From: Gremmenia infestans
Lineage: Eukaryota > Ascomycota > Leotiomycetes > Helotiales > Hamatocanthoscyphaceae
NCBI GenBank assembly: GCA_032629725.1
Contig: JAFEVB010000001.1
Span: forward strand, 62,001-126,000
Reading direction: 5' to 3'
Length of the DNA: 64,000 bases
Position 1 is the first letter of the stretch. Each line of letters starts with the position of its first letter. A model generated the notes under the pieces. The model did not search any database, had not been told where the DNA came from, and saw nothing but the letters and a program-made list of their open reading frames with translations. Positions 1 through 10,831 of this stretch are shown piece after piece. Made by a program: the position numbers and the translations under genes.

Positions 1-288
1 AGGAACAGGGGTTTCTTGCAACGGTGGGTTTAGAAAGGAAGTCAATCAAGCCAAGTCTGGAGACGAGTTGACCATGCATAGGAAAAGACTCACCTTATCA
101 CCAGATAGTACGACTCGCCGGTTCTCGAGCAGAGGGCTATACTGTGAAGACTTTGGGCAGCGCAAGATCAGATTGCATTTCCGACTGCGGTGCTCACTCC
201 GGCGAGCCTTGGAGCGCGTTTCCTTGATGGCCTCGGCTGTACCAAAGATGGCGGACATGCCTACCAGGACAGAAATAACGGAAGCCAT
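1..288 (-). CDS. Small fungal protein of unknown function, 5' part only (cut by left edge)
   Basis: The coding strand starts with ATG at 288 and runs 65 codons to a GTGAGT donor just after the Asp-Lys codons ending at 94. A plausible acceptor (gttgcaag) lies near position 15, so a second exon probably continues out of the window. The visible protein begins MASVISVLVGMSAIFGTAEA, then has a basic stretch rich in Arg/Lys/Ser (ETRSKARRSEHRSRK), then a Cys-containing segment and the strand-like VVLSGDK. This layout (short hydrophobic N-terminus, basic linker, CNL..C, VVL..GK) resembles small uncharacterised proteins found in many ascomycetes, but I cannot name a domain. An in-frame extension to 372 exists, but it is unlike the rest and reads like 5' leader. 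Confidence 0.5.
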
Positions 289-2076
289 GTCGGATTGCTG
301 AGCTACACAGATGCAGATGCGATGTGTTGCCTCCAGAGAGGGAGATATAGAGAGAGGTTGAGCAAGACCCACTTCATAAGCTCCCTTGAGCCGAGCAGTA
401 TGCTAAATCCAGCAGGTCCATCCATGTCTCTCTCGAAATTGACGTGGCTGCTGTACGTCTTGCGTCCAAGTATGGGGTGGGAAAATGGGCGAGCGGTAAA
501 CAGACACTCTTTTGCACATGTGGCGCTTGAAGTAGAGCAACGAATGAAAATACGTTTCAGGGATACACAAGTCTCATAGTCAACTGAGGAACTCAGACTA
601 GAATTGGAGAATCATAAACTGATCCCAATATTAATTCGTTTCCCAGAATCATTTACAAGTACTTCATCTTGAGGTAGAAAGATAGTTTTGCCTTAGCTAC
701 CTCCTGATATTATCACACTCATCCGTAAACGCATCCAGCACCGCAGATTCCGATTCTTCCATGGCAGTTTTCAGAATATCAATATACGCATGTTTGGTTC
801 TGTGCCGCGAGCGAAGCTGGGCTGATGAACTGCGGCCTCCAATACAGCTCATCCTTCGCGCCGAGCCCAATTGCTTAAAAATGCGCGCACGCGGAATATG
901 ACGGGCTGAGCTGCGGCCCGAAACTCGTCGTACACACTTTTGAAGTCTTGGTGTTCAGCAAGAAGCTCCTTGAACGAGCCGCCCAGATTGCATTGTTCTA
1001 ACCCGTGCATATGCAACTCGGGCTCGAAAACACGAGGTAATACACTCTACCTCGCATAGAATACATTACACAAAGGTCTCGGCAAGTAGAGACGGCAAGT
1101 AGAGGTTAATATACGTGAGACATGTCTATTCTAATATCGTATGTTGTTTTTGCTTTTCTTTCTCGCGTATAACATAACATACATGACTGGGGCCCCCAGG
1201 GATGATCGAAGGAGGTACAGATATAAGTGGTCCCAACTCGATGGACCGGGTAGATCCGGGCGGGTAGATCTCCCGCATCTTCTGCATATAATATTCTATG
1301 CATATCAAGAAGGGACTCGGTAGATGTCTGTATAGTAAATAGCTAATCTAATCTAAAGAAGCGTATATCTGTATCGGCTTAGACTTCTCGATTTGCACCT
1401 GTAGTCAGCTTTCAAGTAGAATGGGCTTTCCCGCAGACAAGGAATGCATAGGTATAGTCAAGCGTCAATCAGCAGGTTGCAAATCCTTCAGCCGTGAAAG
1501 AGAACAAACCAACAAGCTACGACCTTGCAGAAAGGCGGGGTAGGACGATCAAATATAATAACCAGCGCGAAATTCTCACTGTTTTGCATCTACCGCGTTG
1601 ATCCACTTGGAATATATCGAGATATTCGACATAGTTGGATAGTCCTTGCTACCGAGGCCACACCGGAGGTCTCGAACACGCCTTTCTCGTACGACTTTTT
1701 GGTGCTGTTCTCGTACCTCTTGCACTTTCCATATTAATGACTTCTGAAAAGTGGAAGATGCAAGGTTTCGACTAAGCAGATTCGCGCATAGGAATCTGCC
1801 AAGCGCGTATGCGGAAATGCACCAAAATTTTCAATGTAGATATTCTAGAGCTTCCAAGAGTGAAAGGAAGTATATATAAGAGAGTTGTCCACTGTAGAAT
1901 CGCTCCTTTCTTGTTCTATAACTCACAGCAACAAAGCCCAACAGCCTCAGGCAAGTCTCGATCTGCATCTCTTCCAACGCCAAACGTCTCTTCAAAACAC
2001 CATACTTGACCATCTCTAAGCGTCAATACTGGACCGTCTTCGAATCAACTTCCCCGGTCCTCCCAAACCCACAGAA
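289..2076. other. Intergenic stretch with a probable promoter at its right end
   Basis: No supportable gene is visible here. The short open frames share no motifs and overlap each other on both strands. The last 200 bases look like a promoter for the small gene starting at 2077, with a TATA box and pyrimidine/CAA-rich leader sequence. The middle part is AT-rich with no clear repeat. Confidence 0.5.
1871..1880 (+). promoter_or_regulatory. TATA box upstream of the 89-residue small protein gene
   Basis: The sequence tatatataag lies about 200 bp before the predicted start codon at 2077. It is followed by a CAACTCACAGCAACAAAG-type leader typical of fungal 5' ends. Assignment to this gene rests on position and orientation only. 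Confidence 0.35.
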
Positions 2077-2482
2077 ATGTCTTCCCCGTAAGCGAAATTG
2101 ATTATTCGGACCGAATGATGTTCTCCAATACTTATATTGTATCTTTGCTAACTATTACCAAGAACCAAGAATGCACCCGATTTGACACAAACCAGCCAAG
2201 GTGGTATCGGTGGCATTGGTAGCGCAAAGGGTCTCCCAGTCCCAATGCCTGGTCTATCCGGCACGCCCAATGGACCATTTGGTATGTGTCTCCAAAAGCC
2301 CCTTGGGCATGAAAGTCAAAATGCTAATCATAAGTTCCGCAGGCAACCTCATCAAGGGTCCCGTTGATGCCAGTGGCAAGCTAAAGGATGCAGCCCTCAC
2401 TGTGGGCATCAAGCTTGACCTTGAGGCTGAAGTCCATCTCACGGCTCGAATCCGTGGTGACATTCTCGTGGCGCTTTATTGA
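2077..2482 (+). CDS. Conserved small fungal protein, 89 residues
   Basis: Three exons (2077-2087, 2163-2281, 2343-2482) join into a clean 90-codon frame with GTAAGC/AAG and GTATGT/CAG introns; a CTAAC branch-point-like sequence sits before the first acceptor. The first exon is only 11 nt. The protein has a Gly/Ser/Pro-rich N-terminal half (GGIGGIGSAKGLPVPMPG) and a C-terminal half built like an alternating beta strand (VGIKLDLEAEVHLTARIRGD) ending in a short hydrophobic tail. Small fungal proteins with a KLDLEAEVHLTARI-type end are widespread but have no assigned function that I know. There is no signal peptide and no transmembrane segment. The multi-intron fit and coherent C-terminus make this a real gene. 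Confidence 0.7.
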
Positions 2483-3180
2483 ATAAGCTTTCCGTGAAAG
2501 CTTGTTAACTGAAGATCAGACTCATCAATCGAAGATGTGAGATATCGGGCTGGATGTTGCAGGGTTTGAAAGCGTCGAAAAATCCGAATTTATCGTTCGC
2601 TAGGGCATATCATCTGGGCAGCACTGAATTCGAACGGCTTCATCATTTTCAACCTAATAAAGGAAGTCTCAATACTTTATTCCTTCTTGTCTGGTGAATA
2701 TCACAAGTGATCTAAGTTCTTCCCCGCCTATAAAACTGCATCGCAGGTTGATAATATATCCGCGCGCAAAACCGCTTACAGTATGATGTCGTTTCTCCAC
2801 CTCGCTTCCTAATACCCTAGCTACTGTACTGAACGTATTGTGTAGGGTATTTTCATTAGAAGGTGAAGACTTGCATTTATTAAGATCTATAGTGGATGCC
2901 CAGATGTATCCTTATGCATGACTAAGCTCTTCAAACACACCGTCTATCACGTGGTCTAAAACCAACCTCTACAGTATTTACCCCGCACCCCAGCTTCCTC
3001 GACTTTTAACACTGACATCGACAATTCATCTCCTAGATTTTCTCGGAAACTGATCCTTGGTTCAAACAATTATGTGGCCTCCTGAATCTTAGCTACGTCT
3101 TCTATTCCAGTGTCTCTTTCTCTCTTACAGTTTTTCACCCATATCAAAGATCAACACCACTCAACGAAACCTTCATTATC
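2483..3180. other. Intergenic region before the alcohol dehydrogenase gene
   Basis: No gene is visible. The last 200 bases are rich in CT runs and short CA/TC motifs (for example tctctttctctcttacag at 3113-3130), as is common just upstream of fungal start codons. Confidence 0.4.
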
Positions 3181-4503
3181 ATGTCGAAAACTACAATGAA
3201 AGCCGTTGTGTTTAAGGGTACTCTCGACGTGCAGATCGAGGATCGTCCTATCCCCAAGATTATTGATCCGACAGATATCATCATCAAAGTCCACTACTCG
3301 GCATTGTGTGGAAGGTACAATCCAAGACTCCCAGAACTTGTCCATGCCGGTCGCTGACATGTTGCGTAGCGAGCTACACGTTTTCCGTGGACATCAACCT
3401 AGCAAAACAGACTTTATCATGGTAAGGGAATGTCTCAGTTCGTAAATTAAATTTCTCATAAATTGTAGGGACACGAAACAACCGGCGAAGTTGTTGAGAT
3501 CGGATCCGCTATCAAGAGCCACAAAAAGGGAGATACTGTTGTGATGCCATTCACGATCTCCTGTGGGGAGTGCTTTTACTGTCAGCGTGGCTTTTCTTCT
3601 AGATGCGAGAAATCGCTTCTTTTTGGATCCCCGTCCTTGGACGGTGGTCAAGCGGAGTTCATGCGCGTGCCCCACGCGGATGCAACCGCCGTGAAAGCGC
3701 CCGAAGGCATTGATGAGAAGAAGCTGGTGCTGATGGCGGATATTTTCCCAACAGGGTTTTTCGCGGCAGCCAACGCATTCCGAGGATTCGACCAAGAGAC
3801 GATCAGCCAAAGTGTTGTAGTTTTGATCGGATGCGGACCTGTAGGACTTTGCGCCCTTATTAATGCGCTGGAGTATAAACCTAGGGTCGTGATTGCTATT
3901 GACAGAGTTGAGAGTAGATTGGCACTCGCTAAGAAGCTAGGCGCTGAGCCTTGGAATGATCAGACAGACAAAGCTGGTTTGGAAGCAAGGGTAAAGGAGC
4001 TGACCAACGGCAGGGGCGCTGATACTATTATCGAAGGAGTTGGCCACGCTGATGCTCTGAAGACTGGCTTTGATCTCCTTCGACCATGGGGTAACATTTC
4101 TAGCTTTGGGGTACACAACGAAAACCTACCGTTCAACGGAATCCAGGCCTATGGAAAGAACTTGAGGATTCAAATGGGACGGTGTCCGGTCAGGAGTATG
4201 TGCTTTTCCTAATTCTGGATTGGCGCGGCTGACATATGCACACACAGGCATATTTCAAGAAGCACTTGAGCTGTTGAAAAAGAAGCAACATTTGCTTGAG
4301 TAAGTCATTACCTACGGATATTTGGTCACAGTTCTGATAGTTATTAGCTTTATGATAGATAAAATTATGCCACTCAGCCAGGTCAGTAATCCTTGCTCAA
4401 GCATATATTCTAGCGCTGACTATTACGACAGGCAGTGGAAGGATATGAGATTTTCAATAATATGCAAGTGCAGAAGGTTATTTTTAAACCAGAACATCAA
4501 TGA
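3181..4503 (+). CDS. Zinc-dependent medium-chain alcohol dehydrogenase
   Basis: Six exons (3181-3314, 3370-3421, 3469-4195, 4248-4299, 4348-4381, 4432-4503) give 356 residues, the usual length for medium-chain dehydrogenases. The catalytic-zinc set is visible as LCGSELH and GHETTGEV. The structural-zinc lobe has four cysteines in CGECFYCQRGFSSRC. The NAD(P)-binding Rossmann motif is VVVLIGCGPVGLC, with a downstream acidic residue (AIDRVESR) that suggests NAD preference. The C-terminus (DKIMPLSQAVEGYEIFNNM) is characteristic of the family. The enzyme should oxidise an alcohol or reduce an aldehyde in the cytosol; the substrate cannot be read from the sequence. It resembles the fungal GroES-like ADH/formaldehyde-dehydrogenase-like branch. 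Every intron keeps the frame, so the gene appears intact. It stands alone on the plus strand. Confidence 0.9.
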
Positions 4504-5382
4504 GGGCTACTTCGCATTTGTAAGATTACAAATTGGCTTAGCTAGCTGGGATATACGGGGGTTCTAGCTAGCCATTTATAACCACGCTCTTTTTATCTCG
4601 GGATCTCGTGAGAATGCAATAACGGAAGTCAACATAACAGACTCGAGATCTCCCCACTGACAGAAAATTAGCTCTCCAACGTATGATATTAGATCGATGC
4701 GGATCGGAACGCTTGTCCTATATACCTTATGTAGTCTCGATCTATGAAGTCCTTCGATGCAACTTAGCTCCTTTCTCTGCAATGGGAGCCTTGGAGCGAT
4801 ATCTGGAAAACACAAGGATATGGTGCGGGTGAAAGTTAGTTTATAAAATAATACCCCACCTTCCGGATGAGGAGATACGAGTAAGTAGCGCGTACTATTG
4901 TAGTCACGTGGACGATCAGTGAAACCCACAATTTTGACATAAATCTCGCCGTACTATGTTCCAATGTTAGATCTCTTGAATGCTACTTTCTGGGTTCGAG
5001 AAGAGGCTATATGCACTGCAACTATGTATATTATATCGCGTGGGCATCACCAATGCGGTTGAAGCCTACAGTAGCGCGGTGCGGCTGAGCCGCCCTTGAG
5101 AGTCTGTCGACTTCAAAAGGGGGCTTTCACTTTCGCAGTCACCACTGTGAACGCAAATTCTCCGAGACACAAAAGCTTTGCACTCTATAGCACTTGATTT
5201 TGGACGATCGCTTCTCATTTTCCTAGTCCTAACGATTCAATCCTCAACACCTCCGAGTATTTGCGTACCGCTAGCTTGAACGCTTCTTACCCGCTTGTGG
5301 AGCTCTAAGTTTTTATACAGGCCGTGGAATCTTCTCCTTTCATCTCCAAAACCACCTACTTCACCCATCCTTTTACTTCACC
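4504..5382. other. Intergenic region upstream of the NLR-like gene
   Basis: No gene is supported. The 117-codon minus-strand open frame at 4576-4929 has no recognisable motif. The final 150 bases are CT-rich and lead into a good CACCATGG start context. Confidence 0.4.
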
Positions 5383-7761
5383 ATGGATCCCATCAGTGCC
5401 ATTGGTGTTGCAGCAGCTGTTGTGCAATTTGTCCAATTCGGTTTCCAAGTCGTCAAACGTCTTGATGAGTTGAACAAAGCTCATCCCGGCGAAGTTCCTA
5501 GGTCACTGCAAGCTATCAGTACTCAGTTACCACTTCTCCTCGATGCTTTGAAAAGAATAAAGACCGATTCGGAAGTCAAGACTCTAGACGTGGACACTAA
5601 GTGCATCTTACGAGGAGTCATTTCTGGCTGCCATGGCCAGGTTGCTGAGATAGAAACGATGATCAATGAGATATCTCGTTCTCCCGGTGAAACCTTTAAG
5701 ACTAAGATCAAGAAGGTTTTCAATGGTCTTAAATACGATGAAAAGATATGGGCAGTCGAACGGAACCTCAACACGTATATCTCTGTGTTGATCTTACACC
5801 ACGTGGTCGATTCTACCGATTTGCCTCCTATGACAAATGAGGACTCGTTTTTCGATGTGCGAGAGCAACTGGTGGCTACATTCTCCGAGCGTAGTGGTTT
5901 GACAAAAGAAATAGAAGGCTGTCTTTACGATGCATCAAGATCTCAGGTCAAAGAGCCCACCATTGTCACTCTTGCAGGCCCAAAAGGAGTTGGGAAGACG
6001 CAGCTTGCAGTTGCTTATTGTCATGCTACGAAATCAAGGGGTGAATTTCGAACCGTATTCTGGCTGGATGCCTCAACATTGGAGAGTCTCCTTCTGGGCT
6101 TTGAGAGCATTTATGCCACCATTCAACGATCGACGTCCGGGACACGAAAGGATAAAGTCAGCTTTGTCAGAGCATTTCTTGACGACCTATGGCATCCATG
6201 GCTGCTTGTACTCGACAACTATGAACCGACTGCTCTATACAATGATATCATGGAAGTGCTACCGACTCGAGGATACGGTGGTATAATGTTCATCACTCGA
6301 AGTGAGGACAAGAGTGGCTTAGGCGATATCATCCGAGTTCCACTGTTCTTGACCATTGAGGACCAACTCCACCTGAACTCTCTTCTGACCAAAGCGGTTC
6401 AAGACCAAAGCGTCGAGCGAATAAAAGATCTGGTGAACCAAGGAGCCGATGTGGACAGTCTAATCTGGAATGAATGGCCATGTTTGCACAGGTGCGCACT
6501 TTTTGGACTCCATGAAGCAGTTGAATTTCTCCTAGAGAGAGGCGCAAAACTGAACCCCCCTTTGCAAATCCGCAAGCCAATATATTGGGCGGCTAGTGGT
6601 GGTCACACATCAATATGTCGCCTACTGTTAGACTACGAAGATCAGAACAGCCAAATATTCAAACCAGTCGATATTCAGGCGGCCTATGATGCTGCAGGAG
6701 AAAAGGGAAGCCTTGACATAATGCGTCTGCTACTGGATAGACGTGAGCCAGAATTGAATAGCAAAAATGGATACGGCCGGACACCGCTACATAACTCAGC
6801 CGGGAAAGGATACTTGGATATGGTGAACTTTCTTCTTGAACACGGGGCTATCAAGGAGGATCCCGTAGAAGGGCAAGGCGCTCTTATTGAAGCATCTTCT
6901 TCCGGACACCTGGACATCGTCAAGCGTCTCTGCTCTGCGGGGGTAGACGTAAACTGTCAGGATACGCAAGGTTTGACACCTATCTGCCATGCGGCGGGTT
7001 TGAAAGGCGCAGATCGGAAAGAGAGCGGAGTTGAAATTGCAGAGCTTCTTCTCGCTGCGGGAGCAAATCCAAATATTACTGGGTCTGACGGACCTCTGCA
7101 TCAAGCTGCTACGTGTGAGCATATCAACATGGTCCGTCTGCTCATCGCGCACGGTGCAGATCCAACAAAAGAATGCGCTGGCTGGTGCCCGTTGACGAAT
7201 TCCATCAAATACAAGAGTCCCAAAGCAATGACCTTGCTCCTCGAGGTTAAAATGGAAGACACAAAGGCACGCAATGTCTGGCTCAACGGTGGGTTGCGCT
7301 ATGCTTGTAGAACAGGAGATCGCGAGGCGATTGTTCAACTTCTTGCAGGAGGAGCCGACATCAACTCAGCCGAGCTGACGGGGTCGCCAAGGGGGGCCAC
7401 ACCACTGCTCCTGACAATTCTAAATGGTCACGTCCAAGCTGCTCAATTGCTGGTCCGGCGAGGAGCCAAAATGGATCTTGAAGATGAGATGGGACGCCTT
7501 CCATTGCCAACTGCTGCTGAAAAGGGGTTCGATAGTGTTGTTCGTGCACTCATTCGCGCTGGAGGAGATCCTGACATTAAGAGTGGAGTGAATGAAGACA
7601 CGCCTCTAATGTTAGCTGCTGGGAAGAAGCAAGATAAAGTTGTAAAGGTCTTGCTGGATAACAATGCCGATAGGATGCTCGCAAATAAATTTGGGGACAT
7701 TGCATTGGATATAGCGGAGGAAAAGGGTTATAAAGAGATTATTGAATTGTTAGAGGGATAA
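5383..7761 (+). CDS. NLR-like protein: N-terminal death-fold-like domain, shortened STAND NTPase, ankyrin repeats
   Basis: A single uninterrupted frame of 792 residues has a strong CACCATGG start. Residues 1-130 (MDPISAIGVAAAVVQFVQFG, then amphipathic helices) match the N-terminal region common on fungal NACHT/P-loop NTPases (SesA/HeLo-like families). Residues 193-310 form the core of a nucleotide-binding module: Walker A GPKGVGKT (199-206), hhhD-type Walker B LLVLDN (274-279) and a sensor-like FITRSE (303-308). Ankyrin repeats start almost at once, near residue 335, and run to the C-terminus (about 12-13 units, for example GRTPLHNSAGKGYLDMVNFL). The usual winged-helix/GxP/MHD part of NB-ARC or NACHT is not visible. 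Members of this class act in allorecognition or cell-death signalling; that role is inferred from architecture. The frame has no stops or shifts. Confidence 0.85.
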   Translation: MDPISAIGVAAAVVQFVQFGFQVVKRLDELNKAHPGEVPRSLQAISTQLPLLLDALKRIKTDSEVKTLDVDTKCILRGVISGCHGQVAEIETMINEISRSPGETFKTKIKKVFNGLKYDEKIWAVERNLNTYISVLILHHVVDSTDLPPMTNEDSFFDVREQLVATFSERSGLTKEIEGCLYDASRSQVKEPTIVTLAGPKGVGKTQLAVAYCHATKSRGEFRTVFWLDASTLESLLLGFESIYATIQRSTSGTRKDKVSFVRAFLDDLWHPWLLVLDNYEPTALYNDIMEVLPTRGYGGIMFITRSEDKSGLGDIIRVPLFLTIEDQLHLNSLLTKAVQDQSVERIKDLVNQGADVDSLIWNEWPCLHRCALFGLHEAVEFLLERGAKLNPPLQIRKPIYWAASGGHTSICRLLLDYEDQNSQIFKPVDIQAAYDAAGEKGSLDIMRLLLDRREPELNSKNGYGRTPLHNSAGKGYLDMVNFLLEHGAIKEDPVEGQGALIEASSSGHLDIVKRLCSAGVDVNCQDTQGLTPICHAAGLKGADRKESGVEIAELLLAAGANPNITGSDGPLHQAATCEHINMVRLLIAHGADPTKECAGWCPLTNSIKYKSPKAMTLLLEVKMEDTKARNVWLNGGLRYACRTGDREAIVQLLAGGADINSAELTGSPRGATPLLLTILNGHVQAAQLLVRRGAKMDLEDEMGRLPLPTAAEKGFDSVVRALIRAGGDPDIKSGVNEDTPLMLAAGKKQDKVVKVLLDNNADRMLANKFGDIALDIAEEKGYKEIIELLEG

Positions 7762-7958
7762 ATAGAATTCAAGCAGAGATTTCAGTATCCATGCAAAAGA
7801 ACTATAGGCCGTATTCACATATACTAGTGCCGAACATCCAGACTTAGCTTAGCTCCCCTCTAGCGTTTGCGAAAAGAATAATTCCTCGCTACTTATTATC
7901 TGCAACGCAATTTAGAGGTTTGCAACATCAAGCAATCGACAAACACGAAGACCCAAAG

Positions 7959-9427
7959 ATGATTGAAATACCCCCAGAAGTGTACGCAGAGGTAATTACT
8001 CCTATGTGCTTCTCTACAAGCAGGATCCTCAACTCCTTGAGCTGACATTGATGAGCAGATTGTATCTCACTTCCGATTACCAGACAGTCGTCAAAGCACA
8101 GGTTTTGTGAATCGCACGCTCGACCCTTCCTCGGGTGGAACCAATGATATTGCGGACTTACGAAATCTCCGATTAACTTCAAAGCTCTTCAGCAAGGCAG
8201 CAACTCGAGCGCTTTTCAAGTCTAGCACTATTCGATGGCCTTGTAAAGTGACCTGGGAATCAGTGCCCTTGTCGCGTTTTTCGGACTTGAACAAAGCAAT
8301 TGGCTCCGCCTTTACTACACCAACATACGGCTTGCTTCCGTTTATCAAGAATCTTCAGGTCTCCTTTTCTCGTTATGACAGCGAGCCTTTTACTGTTTTG
8401 GGAGGGCCAGCAGGAAGCAAAAGAGAAGAAAAACATCAAGAATCTCGAGAAATCTTAGGGAAACTTCCCGTCGCGCTGGGAAACTTGTTGCAGTTAGAGC
8501 ATTTTAGTTTTGGTATCGGCGGGTGGGAGAGCAAGTACGATGGTTACGGACCAGGATCAGCTCCTGAGATTGACCTCCAGCTATTGGCATCGACTATACA
8601 CAACGTTGCGACCGGAATATCGACTCTCTCGCTCTTGACCAGCCTCCAGCTCGCACTTCCATGTACACACGACTTTGTTAAGCTCTTCAACATAGTTCCT
8701 GTGGCAGTCTTTTCGGGACTTCGGTATTTAGATATGCAAATCACAGACGCTACAGGACCAGGAGGATCCAAAGACTATCTTACTTGGGCTGACGAGGATG
8801 ATGATAATGATGGTGACTTTCCTTTCTCCAATCTTCAACAGCAATATCCAAATGTTGAGCACGCACACATCTTTTTCAATATCGTGGAGAAGTGTGGCAA
8901 TCTGAAACACCTTCGCATTGCTGGAACACAATTCCTGGACGGCAATCTTTTACACTGGACACCAGCATCGTTCGGCTTGCAGACTGTTGAGCTCTCTCGC
9001 GCTCTCTCGCGTCAAAAGTAGCTCCGAAAACCTCATCAAACTTCTATCGCCTGGCGAAGGAATGGTTCTCCAATCGTCGTCACTTTCGAATGTTCTTCTC
9101 GCCGGCGTTGATTTGACAGCTGGGGCCTGGGCATCTGTTTTTGAGCATCTTTCGCTGTGTTCTAAATTGTCCTACCTCAGCCCTGAAAACCTATCTTACA
9201 CTAGGGATGGCGAGTCTTCTAATTTCATGGAACTCCCACCTCGTCCTTGGGAGGATTGTGGAAACTTATGGAGCCAAAACGAGGAGGATGAGGAGTTGAA
9301 AAGACTTGTCAAGGTTTTAGTCAAGAGAGCAGGTGGGAAAGATAAGTATCCTAATGAAGGGATGGAACAGTGTATGCTACACGGAGATGATTATAATGAT
9401 GATAGCGATAGTAATAGTAATCATTGA
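7959..9427 (+). pseudogene. F-box-like protein gene split by a 10-bp tandem duplication
   Basis: Exon 1 (7959-7991) and exon 2 (from 8059) join in frame to give an F-box-like N-terminus: MIEIPPEVYAEIVSHF, then DLRNLRLTSKLFSKAATRALF. The rest is a leucine-rich body without clear domains, with an acidic patch (DEDDDNDGD). The reading frame ends at 9021. The natural continuation (SSSENLIKLLSPGEG... to 9427) lies in the next frame. Exactly at the switch, the 10-mer gctctctcgc is present twice in tandem (8991-9000, 9001-9010). Without one copy the frame is continuous for about 463 residues, ending in an acidic/Asn/Ser tail. So the gene is either recently inactivated, truncated (about 329 residues) or affected by an assembly error. 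F-box proteins recruit targets to SCF ubiquitin ligases; that role is inferred from the N-terminus only. Confidence 0.7.
8991..9010 (+). repeat. Perfect 10-bp tandem duplication (gctctctcgc x2) causing a frameshift
   Basis: Two adjacent identical copies occupy 8991-9000 and 9001-9010. The insert length is 1 modulo 3, which accounts exactly for the shift from the first frame of the F-box-like gene to the frame of its C-terminal part. Confidence 0.9.
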
Positions 9428-9652
9428 TTGATAATAAATGTAATATATAATTAGCTACGGCCTAAATTCGCTTCTTCTTCGGGAATAGTCAGAGGAAATT
9501 ATCAAATTAATTAGCGAAAGCGTAAGAATTTCAATACAAGCTACGAGATAATAGATTTTAAATAAATTATCTATAGAGGTTACTCCTTTAAACTCTCTCT
9601 ATAAAGTAATTATCCGACAAATATACCATAAATACTCGCAATTCCATCCACC

Positions 9653-10831
9653 ATGGCCTTGGAACTATCCGGGTTAGTTCTCAATTCCACACATCCATCT
9701 GAAAGATGATTTCTAAGTACGATCCTCTCAAAACAGAGTTGCATTTATAACCGGTGCTGGTGGGAGCATTGGCTGCGCCTGCGTGCTCCAATTTGCCCGG
9801 GATGGCGCTACGAAAATTGCAGGCCTGGATATATCAGCAAAGGGACTGGATGCCACAGAAATCGAGCTACACCAACAGTTCCCAGGAGTCCAGTTTTTGA
9901 AATTGGTCAGCGATCTCTCGAGCGAAGAGCAGGTAGAAGAGGCAATTCAAAAGACTGTAACGACATTTGGTCGGCTGGATTATGCTGTTAACAATGCAGC
10001 AATCGCATCCCCCTTCAAGCTGACTCACGAGTCGACAACTGCGGATTTCGATAAAGTGCTAGGGATTAATCTTAGAGGTACATGGTTTTGTGAGCGGGCT
10101 GAATTACGCCAAATGCTAAAGCAGGAGCCTTTGCAAACACCTGGGCAACTGTAAGCAGTATCGATTTCCCCTCATAGTATTCTATGTGCTTACTTTAGGT
10201 GACAGACCTGGAAGGGTCAGCTCTCGTGGCTCAATCATCATGGTAGACTCACTTCTTGGAGTTAGGGGCTTGGCTGAGGATGGGCTATACACAATATCAA
10301 AGCATGGTAATTCGGTTTAAACTCCCCGCATACTATGCTCTTATTCTTGTTAACTGACTACTGTTCCAACAGCTGTTGTCGGCCTAGTCAAAACAGATGG
10401 CATAGATTATGCTAAGAAAGGAATTCGCGTTAATGCTGTCTGTCCTGGGTAAGAATATTACACCGGAAGCTTTCGCCACGCTGAGAATAAACATAGATTT
10501 GTGAACACCCCGCTGGTCACGCCCGCAATCAGAGAACTTGTAAGTAACCTACTTAGTATCTAATAGATTAACTATTATAGGAAACACTTAAACCATCTCG
10601 AAAGACTAACATCCGCTGCAGCTGAATCCAAGTATTAACAAGACACCAATGGGCCGTCTGGCTCATCCTCAAGAAGTTGCTGACGCGGTAACGTTTCTGG
10701 CGAGTGACCGCGCAAGTTATATAACAGGCACTACAATGATGGTAAGCTTGAATTTTTCTGTCGGCTATTGGATTCTGCAATTCAGAGATTCTAATAATTA
10801 TTAGGTCGATGGCGGTTTTAGTGCGCAGTGA
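9653..10831 (+). CDS. Classical short-chain dehydrogenase/reductase
   Basis: Seven exons (9653-9672, 9737-10150, 10206-10306, 10373-10448, 10497-10539, 10622-10741, 10805-10831) join to 266 residues, the normal size for classical SDRs. The cofactor motif is TGAGGSIG, followed by the acidic residue in GLDIS. The NNA motif is VNNAAIA, the catalytic Ser and YxxxK are seen in DSLLG and LYTISKHA, and RVNAVCPGFVNTP follows. The C-terminus VDGGFSAQ is typical. The third exon must use the gacag acceptor, because the earlier tttag would create a stop. It probably performs an NAD(P)-dependent oxidation or reduction of a hydroxyl/keto group. It is followed by a sugar-type permease on the same strand and a KstD-like flavoprotein, which suggests a small catabolic or biosynthetic group, by context only. 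Confidence 0.88.

Noticed and set aside
1106..1323. Overlapping frames on both strands around 1.1-1.3 kb
   Set aside because: They mirror each other, have no motif, and the region is AT-rich intergenic DNA.
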